Shown: positions 37,632 to 46,811, numbered from the stretch's first letter. The stretch is 64,000 bases of DNA from Arthrobacter sp. zg-Y919 (GCF_030142045.1 NZ_CP126242.1:186001-250000), one strand, 5' to 3'. The notes: generated from the letters alone by a model not told the origin. Numbers and translations: made by a program.

Positions 37632-40600
37632 CTAGCGCAGCAGGATATCCACGGACCGGGAGTTGCCCATGGCCCGTTCCATCACGCCGGAACGGTTGGT
37701 GACGTCGTCGCGCAGGATTTCCGTGACCGAGCCCAGGAAGCGGGAGAGGTCCACCTTGTCCTCCGGTGCCGCGAGCAGCAGCTGGAAGCCGAACTCGTGC
37801 AGCGCGTTGATGGACGCCTCGGCGAAGGACAGCGACGACTTCACGAACGCCTCATCCATCATCACCGTGCCGTATGTGCTGAAGCCCTGCGACACAATGC
37901 CCAGCTGGTAGGCCAGCGCCGAGGCCATGATGAACGCGGTGAACCGCTGGCCCTCGCCGCCGGACATCAGCGACGCCTGCAGGTTGGTGAAGGTGTGCCC
38001 GCTGGCAAGGCGGTGGGTGCAGGTGATGGTCACGTGCGAGCGGACATCGAGCACCTCGGCCCGCCAGCGCTTCTCGTCCGGGTCCTTCAGCCGGTCCACC
38101 AGGGATTCCAGCGCGGCGTACCGGGCGTCCATGTCCGCCTTATCCTGCCGCGAGCCCATCATCGGCAGCGCGTTCTTCAGTTCCGTGCGGAACTTGTGTG
38201 CGGCGTCGGGCACGGTGGTGGCGACGTCGATCTCCAGGTGGCTGCCGGCGGAGTATTCCACGCGGCGGAGCACCGAGTTCAGCGGCAGCAGACGTGAGGA
38301 GATGCTGCGGCGTTCCTCATCGAGCAGCTGCAGCAGGTCGCTGAAGCGTTCGTAGGTGCGGTTGTTGAAGTATTCGCGGAATTCGGCTTCGCGCTGGGGC
38401 AGGCCCTCGGAAATGATGTCCTCGAACCGGTCCTCGTACGCACCGGCGGATTCCACCGAAGTGCCGAAATCCGACCCCCACTTGTCGCTAAACGTCTCGA
38501 ACGTGCGTTCCAGCTTCGCGCGGGTCTCCAACAGGGTCTTTTCCAGCCGGCCCTGTTCGGTGATCAGGGACCGTTCCACCTCGCCGGCGGCCTCCTTCAG
38601 GCGCGCCGGATCGGTCAGCTCCCCGAACGGTTCGAACAGCTCGGCCAGCGCGGAACGCAGGCCCTCGGACAGGGCCTCGGGTGCCTTGGCGGAGAGCGCG
38701 GTGCGGCGTTCGACGGCGGCGGCCAGGTCGGCGTCGAGCCGTGCGGCATCACCCTTGAGCACACCGACCTTCTCGGTGGCTGCGGTGAGGTCCAGTTCGG
38801 CGGTATCGAGTTCGAAGCGGATCTGCTCGAGGTCGGCGTTAGCGTCTCGGGCCGACTCCAGCCGGTCATTGGCGACGGCGACGGCGGCACGTGCGTCGTC
38901 CGCGGAGAGTTCCTCCCAGGTCCGCCGGTCGGCGGCGATGGTGCGGACCGCGGAGAGGCGGCGGACGAGTTCGTCCTGCTCCTGGGCGTGCTGCCGGGAG
39001 AGGGTGTCCGCTTCCTCGAACACGTTGCGCAGGGCCAGCAGCTCGTTGCCGAGGGCCGCCACGGTGTCCTTGTTATCGAAGCCCAGGACGTTGTCCGAGG
39101 CCTTGGTGTGCCGGTCGTCCTTTTCGGTGGTGCTGCGGTTGCGCTTGACCGCACCGCCGAGGCTCACGCCCTTGGCGACGTCGGCCAGCCCGGCCGGGTC
39201 CTCCACACACACGAAGTCGTAGTGCGCGGTGATCTTCCGGGCCACCCAGCGGCCCATGTCCGAGTCCTGGGTGATGAGCTTGGTGATCAGGTCATCGGGA
39301 CCGGGTTCGGTGGGTCCGTCCACCGGCACGGAGACGTCGATGCAGCGGACGTAGCCGTGCATGTCGTTTTCGCTGAGGTAGCGGGTCACGGCGGTCATGT
39401 GTTCGCCGGGCACCAGCAGGGCGGTGGCGAGGGAACGCAGGGTACGCTCGGCGGCCGGACGCCACTGCGCGTGCTCGTTGGGCAGGTCGATCAGTTCGCC
39501 GGCAAAGGGCATGTCCGCTTCGTCGATGCCGGTGGCGGCGCAGATCCGGGTCCGCTGGTCCAGGGAGTCCTGGCGGATATTGGACTTGCGGCGCCGGAAG
39601 GAGCCGATCTCGTTTTCCAGCTTGGCGATCTGGCCCTTGAGGGACCAGGCCTCGCCGTGGGCGTTGCTGCTGCGCTCGCGGGCGGCATCGAGTTCGGTGC
39701 CGAGGGATTTCACCAGGTCCGTGGCACGGCTGCGGGCGGTGACCAGCCCGGCGGGGGAGAAGTCGACGTCGATCCCCGCGGCGGCGAGCTCGTCCTTGGC
39801 GGCGTTCTCCACGGTTTCCCGGGAGCGCAGCTGCGCGGCGGCGGCAGCGAGTTCGCGTTCCAGGGTGGCGATGGCCCCGCCGCCCTCTTCGGTGTACCGG
39901 GTGCTGAGCGCATCGCGCTGGTCCTTCAGCGTGGCCCGGCGGGTTTCGGCGGCGGACAGCGCGGAACGGGCTTCCGCTGCGGCGGATTCCAGTTTCTCGG
40001 CGGTGCGCTGCGCACCTTCCAGGGCCAGGCGCTGCCGGTAGGCGGGCAGCCCTTCCTTCGCCAGGGCACGGTTGTGCGCCAGGGCGTCGGCCGCTGCACG
40101 GTACCGGGTGTGCAGTTCGGGGACGTTCTGCAGGTGGTCACGCTGCTGCCGGGCACGTTCGAGCTGGCGGCGGATGCTGCGCAGGTGGCTGAAGTCCTCC
40201 ACCGCCTCTTCGGCGGCGGCGAGGGTGCGCGGGGTGTCCAGCACGTTGTTGCGGAAGAAGTCATTGACGGTGCCGCCCAGGCCCTTGCCGGTCTGCAGGA
40301 TGCGCAGCAGGTTGAACGCCTTCTCATCCTCCACACCCAGGGCATGCCGGTAGCGTTCGGCGAACATCTTGTGCGAATCGAACACGGACGCGCCGGGCAG
40401 CAGGGATTCGAGGCTGCCCTTGGTGAAGCGGCCGCGCATGCCGGCCTGCAGGGCGTCAATGTCCAGCGGCCGGTTGTGCACCAGGTAGTAGCGGCCCAGG
40501 TTGTGCTCGGTGCCGCTCGCGGGCAGATCCATCACCACGGAGAGGCTGGTGATCTGCCCCAGCCCGTTGTCGAACGTCAGGCAGACGGCCGACCAGGAGG

Positions 40601-40943
40601 CGCCGGGGCGCTGGTAGGCGGTGCCCGCGCCGTCGTCGGTCCCCTGCGTTCCGAGGCGTCCGCGCATGTAGGAGAACGCGTTGCGTTTTTCCTCGGCATT
40701 GGTGCCGGCGTTGTTCTGCGCGGCCTCGTTCATCCGCGGGCGGGCGTCCATGACCTGGAGCATGGCGTCGAAGACGGTGGATTTGCCGACGCCGGAGTCG
40801 CCGGTGAGCAGCGTGCCGGCGCGGTCCACGGAGATGGTGTGCGCGCCGTCGAAGGTTCCCCAGTTCACGATCTGCACGGAGGCGAGCCGGTTCTGGCCGG
40901 GGTTGATCAGGTCTCCCATGGGGAGGGTGGTTTCGATGCTCAT
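37632..40943 (-). CDS. jetC: Wadjet SMC-like ATPase JetC (MksB-like)
   Basis: 1,103 residues. N-terminal Walker A TLLTGDSGVGKSTVFDAMLQ (about 45), coiled-coil arms at about 280-420 and 650-800, and a C-terminal head with ABC signature LMSGGEGQRFTAFI and Walker B FSTYGTVMMDEAF. This is the condensin-like motor of Wadjet/MksFEB complexes, which in studied cases extrude and cut circular plasmid DNA with the JetD nuclease. Its ATG overlaps the jetB stop (ATGA). No jetD follows. Confidence 0.93.
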   Translation of the reverse strand: MSIETTLPMGDLINPGQNRLASVQIVNWGTFDGAHTISVDRAGTLLTGDSGVGKSTVFDAMLQVMDARPRMNEAAQNNAGTNAEEKRNAFSYMRGRLGTQGTDDGAGTAYQRPGASWSAVCLTFDNGLGQITSLSVVMDLPASGTEHNLGRYYLVHNRPLDIDALQAGMRGRFTKGSLESLLPGASVFDSHKMFAERYRHALGVEDEKAFNLLRILQTGKGLGGTVNDFFRNNVLDTPRTLAAAEEAVEDFSHLRSIRRQLERARQQRDHLQNVPELHTRYRAAADALAHNRALAKEGLPAYRQRLALEGAQRTAEKLESAAAEARSALSAAETRRATLKDQRDALSTRYTEEGGGAIATLERELAAAAAQLRSRETVENAAKDELAAAGIDVDFSPAGLVTARSRATDLVKSLGTELDAARERSSNAHGEAWSLKGQIAKLENEIGSFRRRKSNIRQDSLDQRTRICAATGIDEADMPFAGELIDLPNEHAQWRPAAERTLRSLATALLVPGEHMTAVTRYLSENDMHGYVRCIDVSVPVDGPTEPGPDDLITKLITQDSDMGRWVARKITAHYDFVCVEDPAGLADVAKGVSLGGAVKRNRSTTEKDDRHTKASDNVLGFDNKDTVAALGNELLALRNVFEEADTLSRQHAQEQDELVRRLSAVRTIAADRRTWEELSADDARAAVAVANDRLESARDANADLEQIRFELDTAELDLTAATEKVGVLKGDAARLDADLAAAVERRTALSAKAPEALSEGLRSALAELFEPFGELTDPARLKEAAGEVERSLITEQGRLEKTLLETRAKLERTFETFSDKWGSDFGTSVESAGAYEDRFEDIISEGLPQREAEFREYFNNRTYERFSDLLQLLDEERRSISSRLLPLNSVLRRVEYSAGSHLEIDVATTVPDAAHKFRTELKNALPMMGSRQDKADMDARYAALESLVDRLKDPDEKRWRAEVLDVRSHVTITCTHRLASGHTFTNLQASLMSGGEGQRFTAFIMASALAYQLGIVSQGFSTYGTVMMDEAFVKSSLSFAEASINALHEFGFQLLLAAPEDKVDLSRFLGSVTEILRDDVTNRSGVMERAMGNSRSVDILLR

Positions 40944-41695
40944 GCCGGCTCCTCGCCGTCGTTCGTGGCGGGTTCAGTGTCGGCGGGCTCGACGTCGAAG
41001 GTCGCCGCGTCGTCGTCGTTATCCCCGCCGCCGAGGGTCTGCATAAAGGTGATGATGTCGCCGACCTGGCTGTAGGGCAGGGCCAGCGGCAGGGCGTTGG
41101 AGATGACCCAGACGTTGTCCAGTTCGGTGGGGAGCAGCAGCCGGCGTTCCTGCACGAGCTTGCGGATGGCGGCGTCGGCGGTGTCCTCGATGGACTTGGC
41201 GTCGCGCTGGCCCGGATCCACGTAGCCCTCGAGCACCTCGACGATGTCCTGCCGGGCGATGGTGGCGTCATTCCCGGTGCCGGTGTGGCGGTCCAGGATG
41301 AGCCGCATGCGCAGCAGCAGCAGGGTTTCCTCGCGGGTCATTTCGCGCTGGCGCTGCAGGGCGGAGGTGTGCGGTTCGGCCATTTCCACCGGGCGCAGCA
41401 GGGCGACCTTGCGGTCCTCGTCAATGACCAGGGACAGGAACAGCTCGCTGAGCCGCACGCGAAGCTGTTCCTGGTTGTCCACCACGGTCTCGTACACGTG
41501 GTCCGAGGAGTTGGCGTCCAGGTACGGGCCGCGCACCAGCCGGATGAGGGCCTGGCGCAGCTTCAGCGGCAGGGTGCCGGTGTCGCCGGGGAACAGTTCC
41601 GGTCCGTCGACGAGGAGGTCGCGCGGGGCATCCTGCTCTTCTTCCAGCTCCGGATCGAAGTCCTCCGGGGCTGCTGTTGCGGTGGTCTCGCTCAT
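40940..41695 (-). CDS. jetB: Wadjet kite-like subunit JetB (DUF4194, MksE-like)
   Basis: 251 residues. DUF4194 core in the middle (LRQALIRLVRGPYLDANSSD; HTSALQRQREMTREETLLLL). N- and C-terminal acidic tails (DPELEEEQDAP; NDDDAATFDVEPADTEP) are likely disordered. It corresponds to the KITE-type dimer that bridges the kleisin-like JetA and the JetC motor. Overlaps both neighbours by ATGA, so the three subunits are tightly coupled. Confidence 0.93.
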   Translation of the reverse strand: MSETTATAAPEDFDPELEEEQDAPRDLLVDGPELFPGDTGTLPLKLRQALIRLVRGPYLDANSSDHVYETVVDNQEQLRVRLSELFLSLVIDEDRKVALLRPVEMAEPHTSALQRQREMTREETLLLLRMRLILDRHTGTGNDATIARQDIVEVLEGYVDPGQRDAKSIEDTADAAIRKLVQERRLLLPTELDNVWVISNALPLALPYSQVGDIITFMQTLGGGDNDDDAATFDVEPADTEPATNDGEEPA

Positions 41696-43149
41696 TTTTC
41701 GGTGGCTTTCGCGACGGCGACGGCGGGCAGCAGCGCGGTGCGCTCGCTGCCGTCGATCTGGGTAAAGGTGACGGATTCAAGGTGTTTCCTGGCGGCAGAG
41801 TCGGCGGCGGACCCGCCGGCGAGCAGGGCGCGGATGCTGTTCAGGTGCCGGTGTTCGGGCGGCAGCTGCTCGAACACCTGGGCCACGGTGGCATTGGAGC
41901 GTGTCGCCGTCGCCCGGGAGACGGCGTCGGCCAGTACCCGCCGGTCGGCGCGCGGGGTGCGGACCGAGCGGTGGATGTCCGCCTCGGTGAACTGCGGCGG
42001 TGCGGGCAGGGTGCGCGGGGCGGCGTGGTCTTCGGGGTTGTAGACCCGGACCATGCTGAGGGATTCGAAGCCCGAGCCGTGCAGCTGCGGTGCGGGTACG
42101 ACGGCGGCCCGGCGGCGTCCGCGCGGAGCCTTGTGGATGGCAGTTTCGGCGGCGCGGATGAGCTGGCGCAGCTGGACGGATTCGCGGTACTCGTCGCTCT
42201 GCACGTAGGTGTGCATGGATTCGGAGAGCCGGCCGTAGATGCGGTGGATTTCCGTGGCCTGGTCGCGCATGTCGCTGATCAGCCGGTAGAGGCTCTGCCG
42301 GTCTTCTGGGCTCATGTCGTCGGCGAAATCGCGTTCCAGCACCTCGGCGATGGCGGCGCGGAAGCGTGCCTGCTGGTCGGCATCGTTCAGGAAGGCGGTG
42401 AAGCCCTCATAGGTGCGGCCTTCGGCGGTGCTGCGCAGCTTTTTGTCCGCTTCGAGGATTTCGCCCATGGTCAGGCCCTTGGCGGCGTTGGATTCCACCA
42501 TTTCCTGGCGCAGGTCATGGAGCATCTTTTCCAGGCCGTCGCGCATGCGTTTGAAGTCTGCGGGCAGGGCGGCGGCCAGGTCGAGGATGTCGCGGGCGGC
42601 TTCGACTGCGGTGTCGTCCGGCAGCGGCGGGGGAGCCTCACCGGATTCCAGGGCGCGGATCATTTCCTCGCGGCGGGCAACCTCTTCTTTAAGGACGGCG
42701 ATGCGCGCGGCCGGGTCCGGGTTGGATTCCTGCGCGAGGTTTTCCACCCGGTCCAGCAGGGTGGCCAGGCGGGAGGAGTTCAGGGACGTTTTGTCGCTGG
42801 TGTACGCGTCCAGATAGGAGAGGAAGCGGGCGGAGGATTCGGTGAGTTCGTAGACGAACTTCCCGTCCGCGCGGGGCCGGGCGAGGAAGCGGCGGGCCAC
42901 CCAGTCATCGGCGTAGTTCCGTCCGGTCCAGTCTTCGCGCAGCTGCACGCCGTCCATGCGGAGGCGGGCCAGGAAGCTGTCCGTCATGGCGTGGAAGTCG
43001 TCCAGCGGAAGGCGCGGCCGGGTGCGGGTGAAGGCCTCGCGGAAGAGTGCCGGGACCCAGGCGTTGGCGTTGGTCAGTTTCCAGCCGGGGGCCGCCTGGA
43101 GCCGCTGCAGTTCGGCCCAGCGGGCAACGGCGTTCTCGATGAAGGACAT
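41692..43149 (-). CDS. jetA: Wadjet kleisin-like subunit JetA (DUF3375, MksF-like)
   Basis: 485 residues from ATG at 43149 (MSFIENAVARWAELQRLQAA). The open frame to 43236 would add a Pro/Arg-rich segment without ribosome-binding site. DUF3375 pattern: RTRPRLPLDDFHAMTDSFLA, YELTESSARFLSYLDAYTSD and helical stretches to about residue 300 (FKRMRDGLEKMLHDLRQEM). First gene of jetABC; the region upstream switches to low GC. Confidence 0.93.
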   Translation of the reverse strand: MSFIENAVARWAELQRLQAAPGWKLTNANAWVPALFREAFTRTRPRLPLDDFHAMTDSFLARLRMDGVQLREDWTGRNYADDWVARRFLARPRADGKFVYELTESSARFLSYLDAYTSDKTSLNSSRLATLLDRVENLAQESNPDPAARIAVLKEEVARREEMIRALESGEAPPPLPDDTAVEAARDILDLAAALPADFKRMRDGLEKMLHDLRQEMVESNAAKGLTMGEILEADKKLRSTAEGRTYEGFTAFLNDADQQARFRAAIAEVLERDFADDMSPEDRQSLYRLISDMRDQATEIHRIYGRLSESMHTYVQSDEYRESVQLRQLIRAAETAIHKAPRGRRRAAVVPAPQLHGSGFESLSMVRVYNPEDHAAPRTLPAPPQFTEADIHRSVRTPRADRRVLADAVSRATATRSNATVAQVFEQLPPEHRHLNSIRALLAGGSAADSAARKHLESVTFTQIDGSERTALLPAVAVAKATEK

Positions 43150-43474
43150 TCTGCGCTTTCCGGCCGTGCGGTGAGGAGAGACGGGCCTCCTCGATTTTAG
43201 CCGGGCGGGAGGGCTGGGCGGGTCAGGGGCGTCCAAGTAAAAAAAGGGATTCTAGCTACCGGAGTGTGAAGAGGCACCTCGGAGACTCTTGACACTCGTG
43301 GGCCGTCGCGCTCACGCGACTTTGCAGAGAAACGGGGCGACCGGCGTGGGCGAATCGAGAACTCACCCATGGATGAGCGCTGCAGTGGCTCCACTCACAC
43401 GTAAACGGTACTGTGGAGCCATAGTCCGAGGTGCGCGGGGGAGAAGAACATTAATATTCGACGAAGGCTACGGT
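43150..43474. other. Junction between jetA and the low-GC insert
   Basis: 325 bases with no gene accepted. High GC near jetA gives way to lower GC from about 43240. Contains an A-run (43237-43244), TTGACA at about 43289-43294 with no good -10 box, and an inverted repeat (43386-43421) upstream of the toxin. Confidence 0.6.
43386..43421. promoter_or_regulatory. Inverted repeat upstream of the toxin-antitoxin genes
   Basis: TGGCTCCAC (43386-43394) and GTGGAGCCA (43413-43421) are exact 9-base arms with an 18-base spacer. About 55 bases before the toxin start, a plausible operator for autoregulation by the antitoxin's helix-turn-helix domain. Confidence 0.5.
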
Positions 43475-43798
43475 TTGAGACTCACTTTCAAGACTCGTGA
43501 GCTTCGCAGAATATGCCTAGACCCGGACTATACTGTAACAAAACTGGGTGCTGCCCTCGGTGGATCGCTTCAAGCCCGCCTAGCGGACCTCGATGCTGCA
43601 GAGAGTCTCGCTGACGTACCCATCGGAATCGATTTGGCGGCCGCGACGCTTACATTCATTCCGATCCATCTAGCGGACGAGCACTACTTGATCGCAAGGG
43701 CAAACCACGTGAAGGTCTATGAATCGAACCGATCGGAGGGTGCGTGGGAAATGGTCAGACGGCTACAACTAACTCACTTCCAGGATATTCAGAAATGA
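43475..43798 (+). CDS. RelE/HigB-type toxin
   Basis: 107 residues from a TTG start at 43475 (MRLTFKTRELRRICLDPDYT), with GAAGG eight bases upstream; the open frame to 43289 has an unlikely N-terminus. The order FKTRELRRI, then LRARLADL-like LQARLADLDAAESLADVP, then HLADEHYLIARANHVKVYE matches HigB-family ribosome-dependent mRNA interferases. The last codons overlap the antitoxin start (ATGA). Lower-GC codon usage than the neighbours marks it as acquired. Confidence 0.78.
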   Translation: MRLTFKTRELRRICLDPDYTVTKLGAALGGSLQARLADLDAAESLADVPIGIDLAAATLTFIPIHLADEHYLIARANHVKVYESNRSEGAWEMVRRLQLTHFQDIQK

Positions 43799-44886
43799 CC
43801 ACTCCGCAAGAGTTCATGCCACGATGGGCAAGCTCACCCGGAGCTACGATCCAAGATCTGATGAAAAGAAACGGTGTAGCTTTAGCGGACATTGCGGACG
43901 CCTGCAATATGCCAGTATCGGAATTCGAAAGCGTGCTCTGCGGAGCAACTCCCATCACGAAACAAACCGCCGAAGCTCTAGCTTTTAAAGTCGGAGGGAG
44001 CTCCGCTTTTTGGCTTCGTCGGGAAGCGCGCTATAGAGAATCTGAAGAGATCGTCGAAGCGGATAAGTGGGTAAATTCGCTGCCACTAAAGTCGATGAAA
44101 CAGTTTGCATGGCTAGATGTACCGAATGACTGGCGGACTCGCATAGACGCTTGTCTCGAGTTTTTCGGATCAGACAGCCTGGAAGCTTGGAACAGATCGT
44201 ACGGAAAACAGCTACAAGGCGTGCGTTTCAGGACGTCCGCCACCTATCCGAATCAGGTCTCCTCGGTAGCGACTTGGTTGAGAGCCGGGGAAATAGCTAG
44301 CCGCGATCTTCCCGTTGGTCGGTTCAAGCCTAGGCTCTTGGAAGACTCAGTCCACGAATTCCGCAAACTTACTCGCGTTCCGGATCCCGCAAATTTCTTG
44401 CCTGAGATGCAAAAGATCGCTGCAGCTAGCGGTGTTTCCTGCATCATCGTTCCGGCGCCAGATGGATGTGCCGCGAGTGGCGCGAGCCGAATCTTGCAAA
44501 ACGGTTCTGCACTAATCCAACTTACCGGACGCTATTTGTCGGATGACCAGTTTTGGTTCTCGGTCTTTCATGAGATCGGACATCTTGTACTTCATGGCGG
44601 GGCTGCACTTCACATCGACGGCGACGCAAGTGCGTTCGAGGCGAGCCAGGAAGAATCCGAAGCAAATACGTTTGCTGCTGATGTGTTGTGGCCATTCGAA
44701 AATCGACCCCACTTTCGAGTAAAGCTTTCCCGCCGCGACGTATTTCGGCTGGCAAGAGAGGCCGGGACAAGCCCAGGTATCTTGGTTGGGCAACTCCAGT
44801 CGAGCGGCGTGTTGCGTTATGACGAGTACAATAACCTCAAGCGACGTTATAAGCGTCTGGGATCAGGACTTGCACTTAAGATCTAG
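43795..44886 (+). CDS. HigA-type antitoxin fused to ImmA/IrrE-type zinc peptidase
   Basis: 363 residues from ATG at 43795. An XRE helix-turn-helix lies at about 15-70 (IQDLMKRNGVALADIADACN; ITKQTAEALAFKVGG). The C-terminal half carries the metalloprotease signature FSVFHEIGHLVLHGG (HExxH at 259-263) and a third-ligand region EESEANTFAADVLWP. ImmA-type peptidases cleave phage or stress repressors; fusion to the antitoxin suggests regulated self-cleavage or cleavage of a partner. Coupled to the toxin by ATGA, and convergent with the operon downstream. Confidence 0.85.
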   Translation: MTTPQEFMPRWASSPGATIQDLMKRNGVALADIADACNMPVSEFESVLCGATPITKQTAEALAFKVGGSSAFWLRREARYRESEEIVEADKWVNSLPLKSMKQFAWLDVPNDWRTRIDACLEFFGSDSLEAWNRSYGKQLQGVRFRTSATYPNQVSSVATWLRAGEIASRDLPVGRFKPRLLEDSVHEFRKLTRVPDPANFLPEMQKIAAASGVSCIIVPAPDGCAASGASRILQNGSALIQLTGRYLSDDQFWFSVFHEIGHLVLHGGAALHIDGDASAFEASQEESEANTFAADVLWPFENRPHFRVKLSRRDVFRLAREAGTSPGILVGQLQSSGVLRYDEYNNLKRRYKRLGSGLALKI

Positions 44887-44890
44887 GTAT

Positions 44891-45841
44891 TTACAATACA
44901 AAAGGTCTGAATACTGCCGGGCTTTTTTGCCAATTACAGACTGCGTCTTCGATTACGTCAGCGGTGACTCCTACGACATGTGAAAAAGTTTCTAAAACTG
45001 GTCGTAACCTCTTAGCGCTGGCTTTAGATCCGGCACCATCTAAGAGCAGTCGTGCCCCCATGAGGGGGCCGGTGGCCTTATCGAGGTATGCGTGACCAGG
45101 CAGAATATCGACGAACTCGAGTCGAGATAGGGTCATTAGGTAATCAAACTTGGCTATCCTGCCGAAGTCGACAACCACTTCCATGCTGTCGTAAAGAGAC
45201 TGAAACCCATCCTGCGGTGAGGCTCCACTCATGTGCGCAGCATAAAGGGCGGCGTGATCACCATATGGCATCACCCATTCGACATAACTTTCAAATACCG
45301 ATGCAGTACCACGGGCGCTATCGTGCTTGAGACTCGAGTATTTTCGGTGGTTTCCAAATCCTCGCCGCTGATCTGTGCGGAGTAGCTCCTGTTGATTATC
45401 GCGGAGCCAGAGCCGAAATTCTGGGGTATTACTCGATATCTCATCCCATGACCAATAAGGAAATTTCCCTAAACGTCCGTAGACTTCGCGGCTGAAGCGC
45501 CAGCCTGCCACAGGATGCTTACCAAAGTGCACAAAGAGGAAGACAAGCCAGCACGCCTCATCCTTTGCACCGGAATTCCAATGGCTTATTGCCGCTCTTA
45601 AGGGATCGAAGTCGCTTGTGTGCGGATCGACAGCGTTACTGGCAATATTCCTCTTAAGCAGGTGCTGGAAGTATGCGTTCCTTCTTTCACTGTCAATGAG
45701 CTGATTCACGAAGGTGGCGCGCTCTAGCGGGCCAGCGAGCCCAGGCATCGGAGCAACCGTGGCCTCGAAGAGCGCTATTCTCTGCATCAGTTCGTCGAAT
45801 CGCTGCTGGTACTGCGGCCTGTGGCTCTTAGGACTTGTCAT
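44891..45841 (-). CDS. Possible aGPT-pyrophosphorylase clade 3-like protein
   Basis: 316 residues, mostly helical, no membrane part. Landmarks: RRGFGNHRKYSSLKHDSARG (about 159-178), VVVDFGRIAKFDYLMTLSRL (about 222-241) and ATGPLMGARLLLDG (about 256-269). It resembles proteins annotated as alpha-glutamyl/putrescinyl thymine pyrophosphorylases, which in phages replace pyrophosphate on hydroxymethylated DNA bases with amines; these are related to DNA glycosylases. Assignment is from memory of the family and moderate. Its ATG lies 14 bases inside the thymidylate-synthase-like gene, so the two are coupled. Confidence 0.5.
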   Translation of the reverse strand: MTSPKSHRPQYQQRFDELMQRIALFEATVAPMPGLAGPLERATFVNQLIDSERRNAYFQHLLKRNIASNAVDPHTSDFDPLRAAISHWNSGAKDEACWLVFLFVHFGKHPVAGWRFSREVYGRLGKFPYWSWDEISSNTPEFRLWLRDNQQELLRTDQRRGFGNHRKYSSLKHDSARGTASVFESYVEWVMPYGDHAALYAAHMSGASPQDGFQSLYDSMEVVVDFGRIAKFDYLMTLSRLEFVDILPGHAYLDKATGPLMGARLLLDGAGSKASAKRLRPVLETFSHVVGVTADVIEDAVCNWQKSPAVFRPFVL

Positions 45842-46811
45842 TTCTCAGCTTTCTCATGCCAAGGCGGTCGAGCCTGTCTTGAACAATCGGACCAAAATAG
45901 GAATGGTGAATCTGTTCGACCGCAGGAGCTAAGTCGGGTAAACGCTTCTCGGATATGAGCTTATGGATGTAAATGAGTAGTGTCAGATCTTTCCAATAGG
46001 GTTCCTGGGGTAGGATCAAATCCTCTATCGCCAGACCGGACGATAAACGTATCGTCTTTTCCGCTTCTAGTAGTTGATTTATTGCGATCCATGGATCCTC
46101 CTTGGGCATAGCGGGCATGGCTACGCCGTCGTGCCAGCCTTCGTTAAGATATTCTCGTGCTGCGTTCATATCCTTGTCGTAAAGATGCAGACTCCCAACG
46201 GAGTGGTAATACGTACCGAGATCAACATCCAATGATTTAGCAATAATTTCTTGAAGCATTGTAAATGCGAATACGTCGTGCGGGAAGCCGAGAAAAAGGT
46301 CGTTTGACCTCATGCTGGTCATCATGTTCAGCTTTCCCTCTCGTACAACAAATTGGAGGGCTAGGGTACAGGGCGCGTGGCGCGGGCCGTCCTCATGGTC
46401 GAACAGCTGAATTACTGCATTTCTAGATGCCGGATTGTTTTTCAAGATACTTATGACGGTCTCGATTTGGTTTACGCCATCGAAATCGATCAGGCGGGGA
46501 CCATACGCACCTATTGCATGACCATCAATAGACACGTCAGGCCTTGTGTAGTACTTAACGTAGTGGCTGACGAAGGCTGGATCGTCGGATCCGGACAAAT
46601 ACCACAGTAACTCGCCGAGCGCGCTGAATATCCGCTCACGGTTCTGACTTCTGCTTATGCGTGCAAGTGGCTGAGTAAGTTCCAGCATCACTCCGAACAA
46701 TTCGGCTGTAGACCCATTGGTTGGCTCGATACGCACCCCATGTCTGAGGACATCGGTATACGCCTTATTCAATATGTCATCAAGAGTCGCTGCGGATAAA
46801 AGGTGCTTCAT
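45828..46811 (-). CDS. Thymidylate synthase family protein, probable cytidylate/uridylate hydroxymethylase
   Basis: 327 residues from ATG at 46811 (MKHLLSAATLDDILNKAYTD); GGAGGGGGG upstream. Thymidylate-synthase fold motifs: Glu 67 in GELLWYLSGS, Tyr 103 in GAYGPR, nucleophile Cys 148 in HAPCTLALQF, RSND at 168-171, FPHD with Asp 179 and SLHLY (His 209, Tyr 211). In classical synthases the residue at 179 is Asn and chooses uracil; Asp is found in dCMP hydroxymethylases. The enzyme is thus likely to hydroxymethylate a nucleotide instead of making dTMP. Overlaps the ORF upstream by ATGA and the gene downstream by 14 bases. Confidence 0.82.
   Translation of the reverse strand: MKHLLSAATLDDILNKAYTDVLRHGVRIEPTNGSTAELFGVMLELTQPLARISRSQNRERIFSALGELLWYLSGSDDPAFVSHYVKYYTRPDVSIDGHAIGAYGPRLIDFDGVNQIETVISILKNNPASRNAVIQLFDHEDGPRHAPCTLALQFVVREGKLNMMTSMRSNDLFLGFPHDVFAFTMLQEIIAKSLDVDLGTYYHSVGSLHLYDKDMNAAREYLNEGWHDGVAMPAMPKEDPWIAINQLLEAEKTIRLSSGLAIEDLILPQEPYWKDLTLLIYIHKLISEKRLPDLAPAVEQIHHSYFGPIVQDRLDRLGMRKLRNDKS

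Noticed and set aside
39000..41075. Very long plus-strand frame opposite jetC/jetB
   Set aside because: High-GC antisense shadow; the minus strand encodes recognisable JetC and JetB motifs.
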